Shown in pieces: positions 14,927 to 24,286 of a stretch of DNA of 38,480 nucleotides. The stretch is taken from NCBI GenBank assembly GCA_030688605.1, contig JAUYJB010000117.1, forward strand, positions 1 to 38,480. Direction: 5' to 3'. The notes beneath the pieces are model-generated. The model worked only from the letters and a program-made list of their open reading frames with translations, was not told the origin of the DNA and made no database searches. Within the stretch, counting starts at the first letter, position 1, and each line of letters opens with the position of its first letter. The position numbers and the translations under genes are program-made. This stretch comes from Hyphomicrobiales bacterium (GTDB lineage: Bacteria > Pseudomonadota > Alphaproteobacteria > Rhizobiales > NORP267).

Positions 14927-15742
14927 CTATAGGCTGAATTGATCGCCGAGATACAGGCGGCGCACCTCGGCGTTGGCGATGATCTCGTCCGGACGCCCCT
15001 CCATCAGCACCTCGCCGCTGTGAATGATATAGGCGCGGTCGATCAGCTCCAAGGTTTCGCGGACATTGTGATCGGTGATCAGAACCCCGATGCGGCGTGC
15101 CGTCAGATGGCGGACCAGGGCGCGCAAATCGTTGATGGCGATCGGATCGATGCCGGCAAACGGCTCGTCGAGAAGCATGAAAGACGGCCGGCTGGCCAGC
15201 GCCCGGGCGATTTCCACCCGCCGCCGCTCGCCGCCGGAGAGCGCGATCGCGCGCGACTTGCGGACATGGAGAATGCCGAATTCCTCAAGCAGCGCATTGA
15301 GCTCCGCCTCGCAGGCCCGGCGGTCGGGCTCGACCAGCTCGAGCACGGCGCGAATGTTCTGTTCGACGGAAAGACCGCGAAAGATCGACGCTTCCTGCGG
15401 CAGATAGCCGATGCCCAAGCGCGCACGCTGATACATCGGCAGACCGGTGACATCCTGGCCGTAGACCTCGATACGGCCGCGGTCGGCGGCGATCAGCCCG
15501 GTGATGATGTAAAAGACGGTGGTCTTGCCGGCGCCATTGGGACCGAGCAGCCCCACTGCCTCGCCCTGCTGGACGTACAGGCTGACCCCGCGAACGACCG
15601 GCCGGCGCTTGAAGCTCTTGGTGACGTCGTGGACGGCAAGCCTGGCCGGAGCTGCGTCAGGCGCCAAGCCAAAGTCGATCTCCGCCGCGCCGCGTGCAGG
15701 CCGTTTCGCGGATCGCCGGGGAAATGATAAAAGCTTACCCAC
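14927..15742 (-). CDS. lptB: LPS export ABC transporter ATP-binding protein LptB
   Basis: The ATPase that powers lipopolysaccharide extraction by LptFG. Walker A is GPNGAGKTT, the signature is LSGGERRRVEIARAL, Walker B is FMLLDEPFAGIDP and the switch His is in ITDHNVRETL; GYLPQEASIFRGLSVEQNI is typical of LptB. A GTG at 15742 with GAGG 5 bases upstream gives 271 residues. An in-frame ATG at 15829 would add 29 Arg/Ala-rich residues with a poor ribosome binding site but would sit only 12 bases from the lptA stop, so it cannot be ruled out. An extra N-terminal region of about 35 residues precedes the ABC domain, as in rhizobial LptB. Confidence 0.95.
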   Translation of the reverse strand: MGKLLSFPRRSAKRPARGAAEIDFGLAPDAAPARLAVHDVTKSFKRRPVVRGVSLYVQQGEAVGLLGPNGAGKTTVFYIITGLIAADRGRIEVYGQDVTGLPMYQRARLGIGYLPQEASIFRGLSVEQNIRAVLELVEPDRRACEAELNALLEEFGILHVRKSRAIALSGGERRRVEIARALASRPSFMLLDEPFAGIDPIAINDLRALVRHLTARRIGVLITDHNVRETLELIDRAYIIHSGEVLMEGRPDEIIANAEVRRLYLGDQFSL

Positions 15743-15841
15743 TGTTGCCTCACTTCGGCTGGGCCGCGCGCTGGCACGACGGCGCGGCAGTGCCGTCACC
15801 CGGTCCCGAACTTGGGAACCGCCCGCCATGCCCGACGTCGC

Positions 15842-16453
15842 TCATTGCGGTGCCGGCGGTTCGCCGCCCTCGCCGGGACGCGGCGAACTGGGGACGAATG
15901 ATCCGGTCACCCGGCCGCCCTTTCCCGACTTGTGCGCTTCCAGGCGCGAGCGGCTGGTATTGAGGTCGACGACGAGCTTGCTGCCGCGCAGGACATTGCC
16001 GCCCTGGGTCAGCACCACGTCGCCGTCCACCGTGATGATGTTCTGTTTCATTTCGAAAACGGCGTGATCGCCGGTCACGGTCTGGTCCTTGGTCTCGACC
16101 AGGACCTTGCCGAGGGCCTCCAGCCGCCTGATCTGCTGCTGGCCGCCGCCGTTCACCCTGCCGTCATAGCTTACCTTCAGAACCTTGGTCTTCAGCGTGA
16201 CCTCGCCCTGGACGACGTTTACATTGCCCTTAAAGATGGCGAGTTGCTCTTCATCAAGCACTTCCAGCACATCCGAGGCAATGTCGATCGGCTTGTCGGA
16301 GTTAACCGAAAACCCGGAAAACGCATTGGCGAGCCGGCTTTGCGCCGCAGCCGGCGCGGACGCGGCAACGATCAGCGCCGCCGCCAGGGCCAAGACATGC
16401 CGGGCCATGACGCCTGCCAACCGCATCGCCGAACGTCCGTCAGCGCCGATCAT
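15842..16453 (-). CDS. lptA: LPS transport periplasmic protein LptA
   Basis: A 203-residue OstA-like beta-jellyroll protein that forms the periplasmic bridge for LPS. A signal peptide ends near ASAPAAAQ; the jellyroll starts at SDKPIDIASDVLEV and includes AIFKGNVNVVQGEVTL and NIITVDGDVVLTQGGNVLRG. The ATG at 16453 overlaps the lptC end by 14 bases and has AAGGAG 7 bases upstream. The tail (SPRPGEGGEPPAP) is low complexity and looks like a small inserted repeat rather than conserved fold. Confidence 0.93.
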   Translation of the reverse strand: MIGADGRSAMRLAGVMARHVLALAAALIVAASAPAAAQSRLANAFSGFSVNSDKPIDIASDVLEVLDEEQLAIFKGNVNVVQGEVTLKTKVLKVSYDGRVNGGGQQQIRRLEALGKVLVETKDQTVTGDHAVFEMKQNIITVDGDVVLTQGGNVLRGSKLVVDLNTSRSRLEAHKSGKGGRVTGSFVPSSPRPGEGGEPPAPQ

Positions 16454-17138
16454 CAGCCGTCTCCTTGACCTTTGGGCGGAAGGTTAGGATCACTTTTCCG
16501 GTGAAAACGATGCGTTTTCCCCTGTTCTCGATCTGCAGCCGGCGCGCGCGCAACTGACCGTTCAGCATGTCGATCTCGACCGGCCGGTTGGAAGCGACGC
16601 TGCCGCTCTTAAACGCGATTTCCGCCGATTTGAGCCGCATTTCGTAGCCTTTGTCGTTGCGGACGCGGACATCCTCCTCCAGCCGCAACTCCTCTTTCTC
16701 GGTGTCGAACACGCCGGAGCGGGCGTCGACGGTCGTCCAGCGCCCGTCCTCCTCGGTGATTCGCGCCTTGACCTGCTGCAAGCGGACGATGTTCGGCTTG
16801 GATATGTCCTGCATGGCCGCCGCGGCGCTGACCTCATAGGTCTTATCGTTCTGCGAATAGCCGGACAGGCGCGGGTTTTCCATCTTCAAGACGCCGTTCT
16901 CGACCGAGATCCGCCCGACCGAGACTGGCCCGAAGGACAACAGCCACTCTCCATTCGCCAGCACCGTCGCGATGACCAGGACGGCGGCGAGCGCCGGCAG
17001 AAGGCGGCGCAACCGGCGCACCAATCGGCTGTGGTGCCGGGCCTGCGCCAGAACGCGCGCCTGCTCGTCGCGGTCATAGCCGCTCCAGCGCGCCAAACGG
17101 CTGTCCATATGGTCAGTGATCGCCGTCATCAAACGCAC
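16440..17138 (-). CDS. lptC: LPS export protein LptC
   Basis: A 232-residue bitopic inner-membrane protein linking LptBFG to LptA. A basic N-terminus is followed by a single membrane helix (about residues 46-62, LLPALAAVLVIATVLANGEW) and a jellyroll domain (MENPRLSGYSQNDKTYEV, then IVFTGKVILTFRPK at the end). The start is a GTG at 17138 with GAGGG 9 bases upstream; ATG at 17129 is an alternative. It heads the Lpt-rpoN block; the 140-base gap upstream has no clear promoter. Confidence 0.9.
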   Translation of the reverse strand: MRLMTAITDHMDSRLARWSGYDRDEQARVLAQARHHSRLVRRLRRLLPALAAVLVIATVLANGEWLLSFGPVSVGRISVENGVLKMENPRLSGYSQNDKTYEVSAAAAMQDISKPNIVRLQQVKARITEEDGRWTTVDARSGVFDTEKEELRLEEDVRVRNDKGYEMRLKSAEIAFKSGSVASNRPVEIDMLNGQLRARRLQIENRGKRIVFTGKVILTFRPKVKETADDRR

Positions 17139-17278
17139 ACATCCAATCCCTCGGCGCGGCTGGTTTCCGCAGCCGCCCCAAGATCACACCGGCTTTCAAG
17201 AGATCCAGCATATCACGGGAACGATGAATCAAACTTGCCGCAAACTATGATTATTTTTGGGCGTATCGGTAGTCGGCA

Positions 17279-17890
17279 TTAATGGGCGAACAGGTCGTCG
17301 TCCGTAAAGCCGGCGAGGTCGAGCCGGACGCGGGTCGGAAGGAAGGCGAAGCAGGCCTGCGCCAGCTGCAAGCGTCCTTCCCGTTTCAGCATCTCCGTGA
17401 GCCTGTCGCGCAGCGCGTGCAGGTGCTGCACGTCGGCGGCCGCATATTCCAGTTGCGCCTGGCTCAGCTCCGGCGCCCCCCAATCGGAACTCTGCTGCTG
17501 CTTGGAAAGGTCGATGCCGATGAGCTCCCGCGCCAGCTCCTTGAGGCTGTGCCGGTCGGTGTAGGTACGGGTCAGCTTGGAGGCGATCTTGGTGCAGAAG
17601 ACCGGTTCCGGCATGACGCCGAGGGCGTGATCGAGCATGGCCATGTCGAAGCGTCCGAAGTGAAAGATCTTTTGCACCGCCCGGTCGGCGAAGAGCCGGC
17701 AGAGGTTCGGCGCCGCGATGCCCTGCTTGGGCACTTGCACCAGATGGGCGCTGCCGTCGCCGGCGGAAAGCTGCACCAGACACAGCCGGTCGCGGAGCGG
17801 ATTGAGACCCAATGTCTCGGTGTCGACGGCGACAGAGGCGCCGAAACTCAGTCCGTCCGGCAGATCCCCCTGGTGCAGCGTGATCGTCAT
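17279..17890 (-). CDS. Ribonuclease D-type 3'-5' exonuclease (exonuclease domain only)
   Basis: A 203-residue DEDDy exonuclease. Motif I is VAVDTETLGL (about residue 21), motif II is FHFGRFDMAML, and motif III is LEYAAADVQHL with the catalytic Tyr. The HRDC domains of full-length RNase D are missing, so this is the short alphaproteobacterial form. RNase D trims the 3' ends of tRNA and other small RNAs. The gene begins only 26 bases downstream of the tRNA-Leu gene on the same strand with no terminator between, so it may be read from the tRNA promoter. Confidence 0.9.
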   Translation of the reverse strand: MTITLHQGDLPDGLSFGASVAVDTETLGLNPLRDRLCLVQLSAGDGSAHLVQVPKQGIAAPNLCRLFADRAVQKIFHFGRFDMAMLDHALGVMPEPVFCTKIASKLTRTYTDRHSLKELARELIGIDLSKQQQSSDWGAPELSQAQLEYAAADVQHLHALRDRLTEMLKREGRLQLAQACFAFLPTRVRLDLAGFTDDDLFAH

Positions 17891-17916
17891 GATCCTGCGC
17901 CTTGCGCGCCCAATGC

Positions 17917-18003
<87 letters not shown>

Positions 18004-18014
18004 AATGAAGGGTT

Positions 18015-18043
18015 CCTTAAGGCACCACCACCGCGCTTGTCAA
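18015..18043 (-). promoter_or_regulatory. Promoter of tRNA-Leu (and possibly the RNase D gene)
   Basis: On the minus strand a perfect TTGACA (18043-18038) is followed after 17 bases by TTAAGG (18020-18015), with the tRNA 5' end 12 bases further on. The -10 is weak, but the position is right for a stable-RNA promoter. Confidence 0.5.
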
Positions 18044-18228
18044 TTGGGGCGCCGGGCGGCAATTTCAAGCGAGACGAAAGGTTGCGTGCGATCGTTGCGG
18101 GGGCGCCCAGAGCCTGTACAGCCCGCCCCCTTCGGTATATCTGAAATGCCGCCGGCAAGACGCGATCGTCGCTAGCCGCGCGCGGTCGCGCGCGCGCCGA
18201 GCGGGACGTCAAGATCGGCGAGGGTATC

Positions 18229-19203
18229 ATGACGAAGGGTTCAAACAGCGACCGGCTGATCACGGTCTTCGGCGGCTCCGGCTTTGTCGGCCGCCATATC
18301 GTTCGGGCGCTGGCCCAGCGCGGCCATCGGATACGGGTCGCGGTGCGCCGGCCGGATCTTGCCGGCCATCTGCAGCCGCTCGGAAATGTCGGCCAGATCC
18401 ACGCCGTGCAGGCCAATGTGCGAAGCCGTGAGTCCATCGACCGCGCGGTCACCGGCGTCTGGGCGGTGATCAATCTGGTCGGAATTCTTGCCGAGAGCGG
18501 ACGCCAGCGCTTTGCCGCGGTCCATGATAAAGGCGCCGGCGCCATCGCCGAGGCGGCCGCTGCGGCGGGAGCGCAGCATGTCGTGCACATGTCGGCCATC
18601 GGCGCCGACCCGCAGTCCCCTTCCGCCTATGCCCGTACCAAGGCAGCCGGCGAGGCGGCCGTCAAGGCGGCCTTTCCCGGCGCCGTGATCATTCGTCCCT
18701 CGATCATCTTCGGGCCCGAGGATGAATTCTTCAACCGCTTCGCGGCCATGGCCCGCATCTCGCCGGTGGTTCCGCTGGTCGGCGCCAAGACGCGGTTTCA
18801 GCCGGTGTTCGTGGGCGATGTGGCCGAAGCGTTCCTCGCCGCCGTCGAAGGCCGGGCGAAGCCGGGCAAGATCTACGAGTTGGGCGGCCCGGAGGTGGCG
18901 ACCTTCCGCGAGCTGATGGAGAAGATGCTGGCGATTATCGAACGCCGGCGGTGGATCGTCTCCATTCCCTTGCCCATCGCCAAGTTTCAGGCATTTTTTC
19001 TCCAGCTCCTGCCGAAGCCGCCATTAACGGTCGACCAGGTCAGGCAACTCGCCCGCGACAATGTCGTTTCCGAGGAGGCCACCGCCGCCGGCCGCACCCT
19101 GCAGGGCCTCGGCATCGGTCCGCGCGCCATGGACGCGATCCTGCCGAGCTATCTCTACTGCTTCCGCAAATCCGGCCAGTTCGCGCACCGCAGGATGGTC
19201 TGA
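18229..19203 (+). CDS. Complex I NDUFA9-like NAD(P)-binding epimerase family protein
   Basis: A 324-residue extended SDR protein. The nucleotide-binding motif is [16 protein letters not shown] (residues about 13-28); [15 protein letters not shown] and [20 protein letters not shown] follow, with the YxxxK of the active site as [22 protein letters not shown] is the NDUFA9/COQ11-like signature. Bacterial members have no settled role; eukaryotic homologues are accessory subunits of complex I or affect quinone synthesis. GAGGG precedes the ATG. The 3' end is overlapped by the antisense uppP frame. Confidence 0.9.
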   Translation: MTKGSNSDRLITVFGGSGFVGRHIVRALAQRGHRIRVAVRRPDLAGHLQPLGNVGQIHAVQANVRSRESIDRAVTGVWAVINLVGILAESGRQRFAAVHDKGAGAIAEAAAAAGAQHVVHMSAIGADPQSPSAYARTKAAGEAAVKAAFPGAVIIRPSIIFGPEDEFFNRFAAMARISPVVPLVGAKTRFQPVFVGDVAEAFLAAVEGRAKPGKIYELGGPEVATFRELMEKMLAIIERRRWIVSIPLPIAKFQAFFLQLLPKPPLTVDQVRQLARDNVVSEEATAAGRTLQGLGIGPRAMDAILPSYLYCFRKSGQFAHRRMV

Positions 19204-20040
19204 GGCGGCATCACTCGCCTGCGACACCGGGCCCTCGGGCAGGGAAAACGCGATGGCGAGGCCGGCGAAGCCGACGACGATGCGCCACCAGGCGAACAGC
19301 GCGAAGCCGTGCCGGCTGACAAAGCCGAGGAAGCCACGCACCACGAACAACGCCGAAATGAAGGCGGTGACGAAGCCGATGGCGATGATCAGCGCCGCGT
19401 CGGCGTCGATGGCATCGAAGTTCTTGTAGAGGTCGTAGACGAAGGCGCCGGCCATGGTCGGCATGGCGAGGAAGAAGGAATATTCCGCCGCCGAGCGCTT
19501 GTCGGTGCCCAACACGAGGGCGCCGGCGATGGTCGCGCCGGAGCGCGACACGCCGGGGATCAGCGACAAGGTCTGGAACAGGCCGATGCCGAGGCAGAGC
19601 TTGAGCGGATAGTTCATGATGTCGTGATAGCGGGGCTTCAAGGCGAGCCGGTCGAGCCACAAGAGCGCGACGCCGCCGACGATCAGGGCAACGCAGATCA
19701 GGACCAGCGACTCGAAGAAAACCTCGGTGATGACGCGGTGGAACGACACGCCGAGGATGGCTGCAGGCAGGAAGGCGATGACAACGCCGATCACAAATCG
19801 CTGGGTGCGGGGCTCGCGCGGCAGCTCGGTGAGGAGCTGCCACAGCCGGGCGGCGTAGAGCGACAAGAGCGCCAGGATGGCGCCGAGCTGGATCAGCACC
19901 TCGAAGGCCTTGCCCGCGCTTTCGAAGCCGAGGAAGCGTCCGGCAAGCAGCAGATGCGCCGTCGACGAGACCGGGATGAATTCCGTAAGACCCTCGATGA
20001 TTCCGAGAATCAGGGCGTCGATGATCGTCTTGCCATCCAT
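19024..20040 (-). CDS. uppP: Undecaprenyl-diphosphatase UppP/BacA with C-terminal extension
   Basis: A polytopic phosphatase that recycles undecaprenyl pyrophosphate for peptidoglycan synthesis. Both family signatures are present: [20 protein letters not shown] (residues 12-31) and [16 protein letters not shown], and about eight hydrophobic helices. The start is the ATG at 20040. Family proteins are about 265-280 residues and end after the last helix; here the last helix ends near residue 270 and the frame runs on for about 60 residues of non-membrane sequence that is exactly antisense to the end of the NDUFA9-like gene, for 338 in total. A lost stop or frameshift near 19,210-19,230 is likely. 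Confidence 0.92.
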   Translation of the reverse strand: MDGKTIIDALILGIIEGLTEFIPVSSTAHLLLAGRFLGFESAGKAFEVLIQLGAILALLSLYAARLWQLLTELPREPRTQRFVIGVVIAFLPAAILGVSFHRVITEVFFESLVLICVALIVGGVALLWLDRLALKPRYHDIMNYPLKLCLGIGLFQTLSLIPGVSRSGATIAGALVLGTDKRSAAEYSFFLAMPTMAGAFVYDLYKNFDAIDADAALIIAIGFVTAFISALFVVRGFLGFVSRHGFALFAWWRIVVGFAGLAIAFSLPEGPVSQASDAASDHPAVRELAGFAEAVEIARQDRVHGARTDAEALQGAAGGGGLLGNDIVAGELPDLVDR

Positions 20041-20173
20041 GATCGGTCCCGTCCGGCGGCGGCACGAAACGGCTTGTTCCGGCCCGATTCGGGTTCTATA
20101 CGGGAACCGCTCGTCCATTCACATTGTTTTTTGCCAGTGGGGCGGCGGCTCGCCCGGATGTGGCCTGTTATTC

Positions 20174-20854
20174 ATGGTAACCCTCTATCATTTCCCGCTT
20201 TGCCCGTTTTCGAGGACGATCCGGCTTGCGCTCGGCGAGTACGGGCTTGCCGCCGATTTCGTCGAGGAGCACCCGTGGGACCGGCGTGAGGATTTCCTGC
20301 TCCTCAACCCGGCCGGCACCGTGCCGGTGCTGGTCGACGATGACGGCACCGTGGTGGCGGGCGACGGGGCGATTGCGGAATATCTGTCCGAGACCCGCGA
20401 TCCCGGCCTCTTGATGCCGGAGGCGCCCCGCGACCGCGCCGAGGTGCGCCGGCTCGTCGCCTGGTTCGACCAGAAATTTAACCAGGAAGTGTCGCAGAAC
20501 CTGGTTGGCGAAAAAATCGACCGCCGCTTCATGCCGCGCGAGATGGGCGGCGGCCCGCCCAACGCCGCCGCGGTGCGCGCGGGGCTTGCCAATGTCCGTC
20601 ATCATCTCAACTATGTCGGCTATCTGGCGAGGCAACGGAACTGGCTCGCGGGCGAGCAATTGTCCTATGCGGATCTTGCCGCGGCGGCGCATCTGTCCAG
20701 CGTCGACTATCTCGGTCACGTGCCCTGGGAGGAGAACATGGATGCCCGCAATTGGTATGCGCGCATCAAGTCGCGGCCGTCCTTCCGGCCGCTGCTGTGC
20801 GACCAGATCCGCGGCATGCCGCCGCCTGCGGCCTATGCCGACCTCGACTTTTGA
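20174..20854 (+). CDS. Glutathione S-transferase family protein
   Basis: A 226-residue protein with the N-terminal thioredoxin-like GST domain ([20 protein letters not shown], with a Ser after the CPF where some GSTs have Cys) carrying the glutathione-binding cis-Pro and ES/D-type motif ([11 protein letters not shown] ... [11 protein letters not shown]), and a helical C-terminal domain ending in [19 protein letters not shown], the conserved N-capping box region. The family conjugates or reduces with glutathione; the substrate is unknown. Its stop overlaps the queG start (TGATG). Confidence 0.92.
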   Translation: MVTLYHFPLCPFSRTIRLALGEYGLAADFVEEHPWDRREDFLLLNPAGTVPVLVDDDGTVVAGDGAIAEYLSETRDPGLLMPEAPRDRAEVRRLVAWFDQKFNQEVSQNLVGEKIDRRFMPREMGGGPPNAAAVRAGLANVRHHLNYVGYLARQRNWLAGEQLSYADLAAAAHLSSVDYLGHVPWEENMDARNWYARIKSRPSFRPLLCDQIRGMPPPAAYADLDF

Positions 20855-21972
20855 TGCGCGGCGCGGCGGAAGCGCAACTTCGCAAAGACGCCCGCGCCAT
20901 GGGTTTCGACGTTGTCGGGGTGACGCGGCCCGACGCGATCCCCGAGGCGCCGGCCCGCCTGCGCCGCTTTCTCAAGGCCGGCTTTCACGGCGAGATGGGT
21001 TGGATGAAGGTGAGCGAGGCGCCCCGCGCGGCGCCCGCAAAGCTGTGGGGCGAGGCGCGCTCGATCATCATGCTGGCGATGAATTACGGCCCCGGCGAGG
21101 ACCCGCTGGCGGCGCTTGCCAGGGCGGACCGGGGAACCATTTCCGTCTATGCGCAAAACCGCGACTACCACGATGTCGTCAAGGGCAAGCTGAAGCAGAT
21201 CGCAGGCCGGTTTGCGGCCCGCACCGGCGCTGCCGTCAAGGTGTTCGTGGATACCGCCCCGGTGATGGAAAAGCCGCTCGCGGAAGCTGCCGGCATCGGC
21301 TGGCAGGGTAAGCACACCAACCTCGTCTCGCGCCGATATGGCTCGTGGCTGTTCCTTGGCACGATCTTCACCACGGCGGAACTCACCGCCGACGCGCCGG
21401 AGCACGACTATTGCGGCAGCTGCCGGGCCTGCCTCGACATCTGCCCGACCGACGCCTTCCCGGCTCCCTACCGGCTCGATGCGCGCCGCTGCATCTCCTA
21501 TCTCACCATCGAGCATAAGGGGCACATCGCGGCCGAGTTCCGCGCCGCGATGGGAAACCGCATCTATGGCTGCGACGATTGTCTGGCGATATGCCCGTGG
21601 AACAAATTCGCGAGCAAGGCGCGCGAGGCGAAGTTCCACGCCCGCGCGGTGCTGCGCGCGTCGAAGCTCGCCGATCTGGCCGCTCTCGACGATGCCGGTT
21701 TCCGCAAACTGTTCACCGGCTCTCCGATCAAGCGCATCGGGCGTGACCGGTTCGTCCGCAATGTGCTCATCGCCATCGGCAATTCCGGCAAGCCAGCGCT
21801 GGCGAAAGCCGCAAGGCCCCTGCTGGCCGACGGCTCTCCCCTCATCCGCGCCATGGCGGTCTGGGCCTTGGCGCAGCTCCTAAAACCGCAAGAATTCGCA
21901 GTCCTGCGGGATCGCAAGCTTGCCGGCGAAGGCGACGAGGCGGTGCGATCGGAATGGATCGAGGCGAGCTGA
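20854..21972 (+). CDS. queG: Epoxyqueuosine reductase QueG
   Basis: A 372-residue cobalamin- and iron-sulfur-dependent enzyme making the last step of queuosine, reducing epoxyqueuosine to queuosine in tRNA. An N-terminal DUF1730 region with GEMGWM and [13 protein letters not shown] is followed by two 4Fe-4S motifs ([16 protein letters not shown] and [13 protein letters not shown]), with [12 protein letters not shown] between them, and C-terminal HEAT-like repeats ([14 protein letters not shown]). The ATG overlaps the GST stop, suggesting translational coupling. Confidence 0.96.
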   Translation: MRGAAEAQLRKDARAMGFDVVGVTRPDAIPEAPARLRRFLKAGFHGEMGWMKVSEAPRAAPAKLWGEARSIIMLAMNYGPGEDPLAALARADRGTISVYAQNRDYHDVVKGKLKQIAGRFAARTGAAVKVFVDTAPVMEKPLAEAAGIGWQGKHTNLVSRRYGSWLFLGTIFTTAELTADAPEHDYCGSCRACLDICPTDAFPAPYRLDARRCISYLTIEHKGHIAAEFRAAMGNRIYGCDDCLAICPWNKFASKAREAKFHARAVLRASKLADLAALDDAGFRKLFTGSPIKRIGRDRFVRNVLIAIGNSGKPALAKAARPLLADGSPLIRAMAVWALAQLLKPQEFAVLRDRKLAGEGDEAVRSEWIEAS

Positions 21973-21977
21973 CCGCC

Positions 21978-22865
21978 ATGCCGCGCCTTTTCTGTTTCGG
22001 TCTCGGCTATTCGGCGCAGGCGCTGGCGGAAGGCCTGCTCGGCCAGGGCTGGCAGGTCGGCGGAACCGTTCGCCGCGGCGGCAAGGCCACCCTGACCGAC
22101 AGCCGAATTGCGACGCTTGCCTTCGACGGAACCGCGCCCAGCGAAGCGGTGCGCGCCGCGCTTTCCGAGGCAAGCCACATCCTGGTCTCGGTGCCGCCGG
22201 AAGAGGCCGGCTGTCCGGTGCTGTCATGCCACGGCGCCGACATCGCCGCGGAAGCCCGTCATCTGAAATGGATCGGCTATCTATCCACCATCGGCGTCTA
22301 TGGCGATCATGGCGGCGCCTGGGTCGACGAGGAGACGAAGCCTGAGCCGGTGACCGCCCGTGGCCGCCGCCGCCTCGAGGCCGAGCGCGCCTGGACGGAA
22401 CTCGGCGCGCAAACGGGAATTCCGCTGGCGGTCTTTCGCCTCGCCGGCATCTACGGTCCGGGACGCAGCTCGCTCGACAGGCTCAAGCGCGGCGAGGCGC
22501 GGCGCATCATCAAGCCGGGACAGGTCTTCAACCGCATCCATGTCGGCGATATCGCCGCCGTGCTGTCCGCCTCCATCGCCAACCCGCCGGCATTGCCGCG
22601 CATCTATAATGTGTGCGACGACGAGCCGGCGCCGCCGCAGGACGCGATCATCTTCGCCGCCCGGTTGCTGAGCCTTGCGCCGCCGCCGGAAGAGCCCTTG
22701 GCAACGGCGGACCTGTCGCCGATGGCGAAGAGCTTCTATGCGGAAAACAAGAGGTGTCGCAATGCGCGCATCAAGCGCGAGCTTGGCGTCCGGCTCAAAT
22801 ATCGCAACTACCGCGACGGTCTGACCGCGCTGTTCGACGGCGGCGATGAGGGCGAGAATGAGTGA
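21978..22865 (+). CDS. NAD(P)-binding SDR/epimerase-like protein (YeeZ type)
   Basis: A 295-residue atypical extended SDR. The N-terminus has FCFGLGYSAQALAEGLLGQG, a GxGxxxxxL dinucleotide motif; YLSTIGVYGDHGGAWVDE and VFRLAGIYGPGRS are the active-site and substrate-loop regions, and IYNVCDDEPAPPQDAI is near the C-terminus. No classical YxxxK is obvious after VYG. It starts 5 bases after queG, so it is the third gene of a GST-queG-SDR set. No substrate can be assigned. Confidence 0.85.
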   Translation: MPRLFCFGLGYSAQALAEGLLGQGWQVGGTVRRGGKATLTDSRIATLAFDGTAPSEAVRAALSEASHILVSVPPEEAGCPVLSCHGADIAAEARHLKWIGYLSTIGVYGDHGGAWVDEETKPEPVTARGRRRLEAERAWTELGAQTGIPLAVFRLAGIYGPGRSSLDRLKRGEARRIIKPGQVFNRIHVGDIAAVLSASIANPPALPRIYNVCDDEPAPPQDAIIFAARLLSLAPPPEEPLATADLSPMAKSFYAENKRCRNARIKRELGVRLKYRNYRDGLTALFDGGDEGENE

Positions 22866-22992
22866 TTGCGGTCGACCCGCCGGCATTCTATCTGTCATGG
22901 CTGGCGAAGCATGAGTGAGGGCGCCCGCAAATTTGCACACAGCTTCACGATGACGGCGGCGGTGCCGCGGGGCGCGGCGCGGGGAAACGAGC

Positions 22993-24189
22993 GTGAAGGC
23001 CACCGCACCGCGCAAGCTGACGGTTCTTCAGGTCATCCCGCAGCTGCACGCGGGAGGCGCCGAGCTCGGCTGTCTTCAGGTTGCCGATGCCCTTGTCGCC
23101 GCCGGCCACCGCGCCATCGTCGTCTCCGAAGGGGGGCGGATGGTCGAGGCGCTCAGAAGAGCCGGCGGCGAGCATGTCACCTTGCCGGTCGCATCCAAGA
23201 ACCCGCTGGCGATGGTCCTCAATATCGGCCGTCTGGCCCGGCTCATCCGACGGGAGTCGGTCGACATCGTCCATGCCCGCAGCCGTGCGCCGGCCTGGTC
23301 GAGCTACTTCGCCGCACGGCGCGCGGGCGCCGTCTTCATGACCACCCACCATGCAAGCCATGAGGAGAGCGGCGCCTTGAAGCGGCTCTATAACAGCGTC
23401 ATGGTGCGCGGTGCTGCGGTAATCGCGGTTTCCGACTGGGTGGCGGGTCTGATCCGCCGGCGCTACGGCATTCCCGAGGAGCGGATCCACGTCATCCATC
23501 GCAGCGTCGATCCGGAGCGCTTCGACCCGGACGCCGTCGGCGCGGCGCGCATCCAGGCGTTGGCTAAGGCCTGGGGGACGGGGCCCGACGATCTTGTCGT
23601 CCTGCTGCCGGGACGGATCAGCCGGCGCAAGGGCCATATGATCCTAATCGACGCGGTTGCCGGGCTTGAACCGGATCTGCGGCGGCGGGTGCGGCTCGTC
23701 TTTGCCGGTGACGATCAGCCGAAAAGTGCCTTCCGCGATGGGCTCGAGCGCCACATCGCGGCGCGCGGACTTCACGCTCAAGTCACATTTGCCGGCCATG
23801 TTTCCGACATGCCGGCGGCCTACAGCCTTGCCATGATATGCGTCCTGGCGATGACGGCGCCGGAAGGATTTCCACGCGTCATGCTGGAAGCCCAGGCGAT
23901 GGGCACGCCGGTCATTGTCGCCGATGTCGGGCCGGGGCGGGAAGTCGTCCGCGCGCCGCCACAGGTGCCGACGGATGCGGCCTCGGGCCTCACCTTTCCC
24001 GCCGGCGACGCGGCCGCGCTCGGCCGTTGCCTCGAACAGATTTTGCGCATGCCGGAGGCCAAACGCCGGGCCATGGGCGCGCGTGGCAGCGAATGGGTCC
24101 GCTCGACCTTCACATTGAAGCGGCTCACCGAGGCGACACTGGCGCTGTATGGAAATCTCGCTGCCAGGCAGGGTCGCTTATTGACATGA
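22993..24189 (+). CDS. Glycosyltransferase family 4 protein
   Basis: A 398-residue GT-B fold enzyme. The N-terminal donor-side motif is LQVIPQLHAGGAELGCLQVADAL without the long insertion; the C-terminal GT4 domain has LLPGRISRRKGHMILIDAV and APEGFPRVMLEAQAMGTPVI, the EX7E motif that binds the sugar nucleotide. Probable role: cytoplasmic-face synthesis of LPS core or another surface polysaccharide. The start is GTG at 22993 with GGGGA 8 bases upstream. The infC promoter begins at its stop codon. Confidence 0.9.
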   Translation: MKATAPRKLTVLQVIPQLHAGGAELGCLQVADALVAAGHRAIVVSEGGRMVEALRRAGGEHVTLPVASKNPLAMVLNIGRLARLIRRESVDIVHARSRAPAWSSYFAARRAGAVFMTTHHASHEESGALKRLYNSVMVRGAAVIAVSDWVAGLIRRRYGIPEERIHVIHRSVDPERFDPDAVGAARIQALAKAWGTGPDDLVVLLPGRISRRKGHMILIDAVAGLEPDLRRRVRLVFAGDDQPKSAFRDGLERHIAARGLHAQVTFAGHVSDMPAAYSLAMICVLAMTAPEGFPRVMLEAQAMGTPVIVADVGPGREVVRAPPQVPTDAASGLTFPAGDAAALGRCLEQILRMPEAKRRAMGARGSEWVRSTFTLKRLTEATLALYGNLAARQGRLLT

Positions 24190-24211
24190 TTGATCGACTT
24201 TTCGATCTTAT
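24181..24211 (+). promoter_or_regulatory. Probable infC promoter
   Basis: A perfect TTGACA (24181-24186) overlaps the glycosyltransferase stop. The best -10 is TCTTAT (24206-24211) at 19 bases; a second, TATCTT, lies at 24216-24221. The leader would be about 70 bases. Confidence 0.4.
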
Positions 24212-24286
24212 CCCGTATCTTGCACCAAGTAACAGCGCAAGGCCGCCCGGGGTGGGGGGCCGGCGCGCAATGAGGGAGACCATCCA

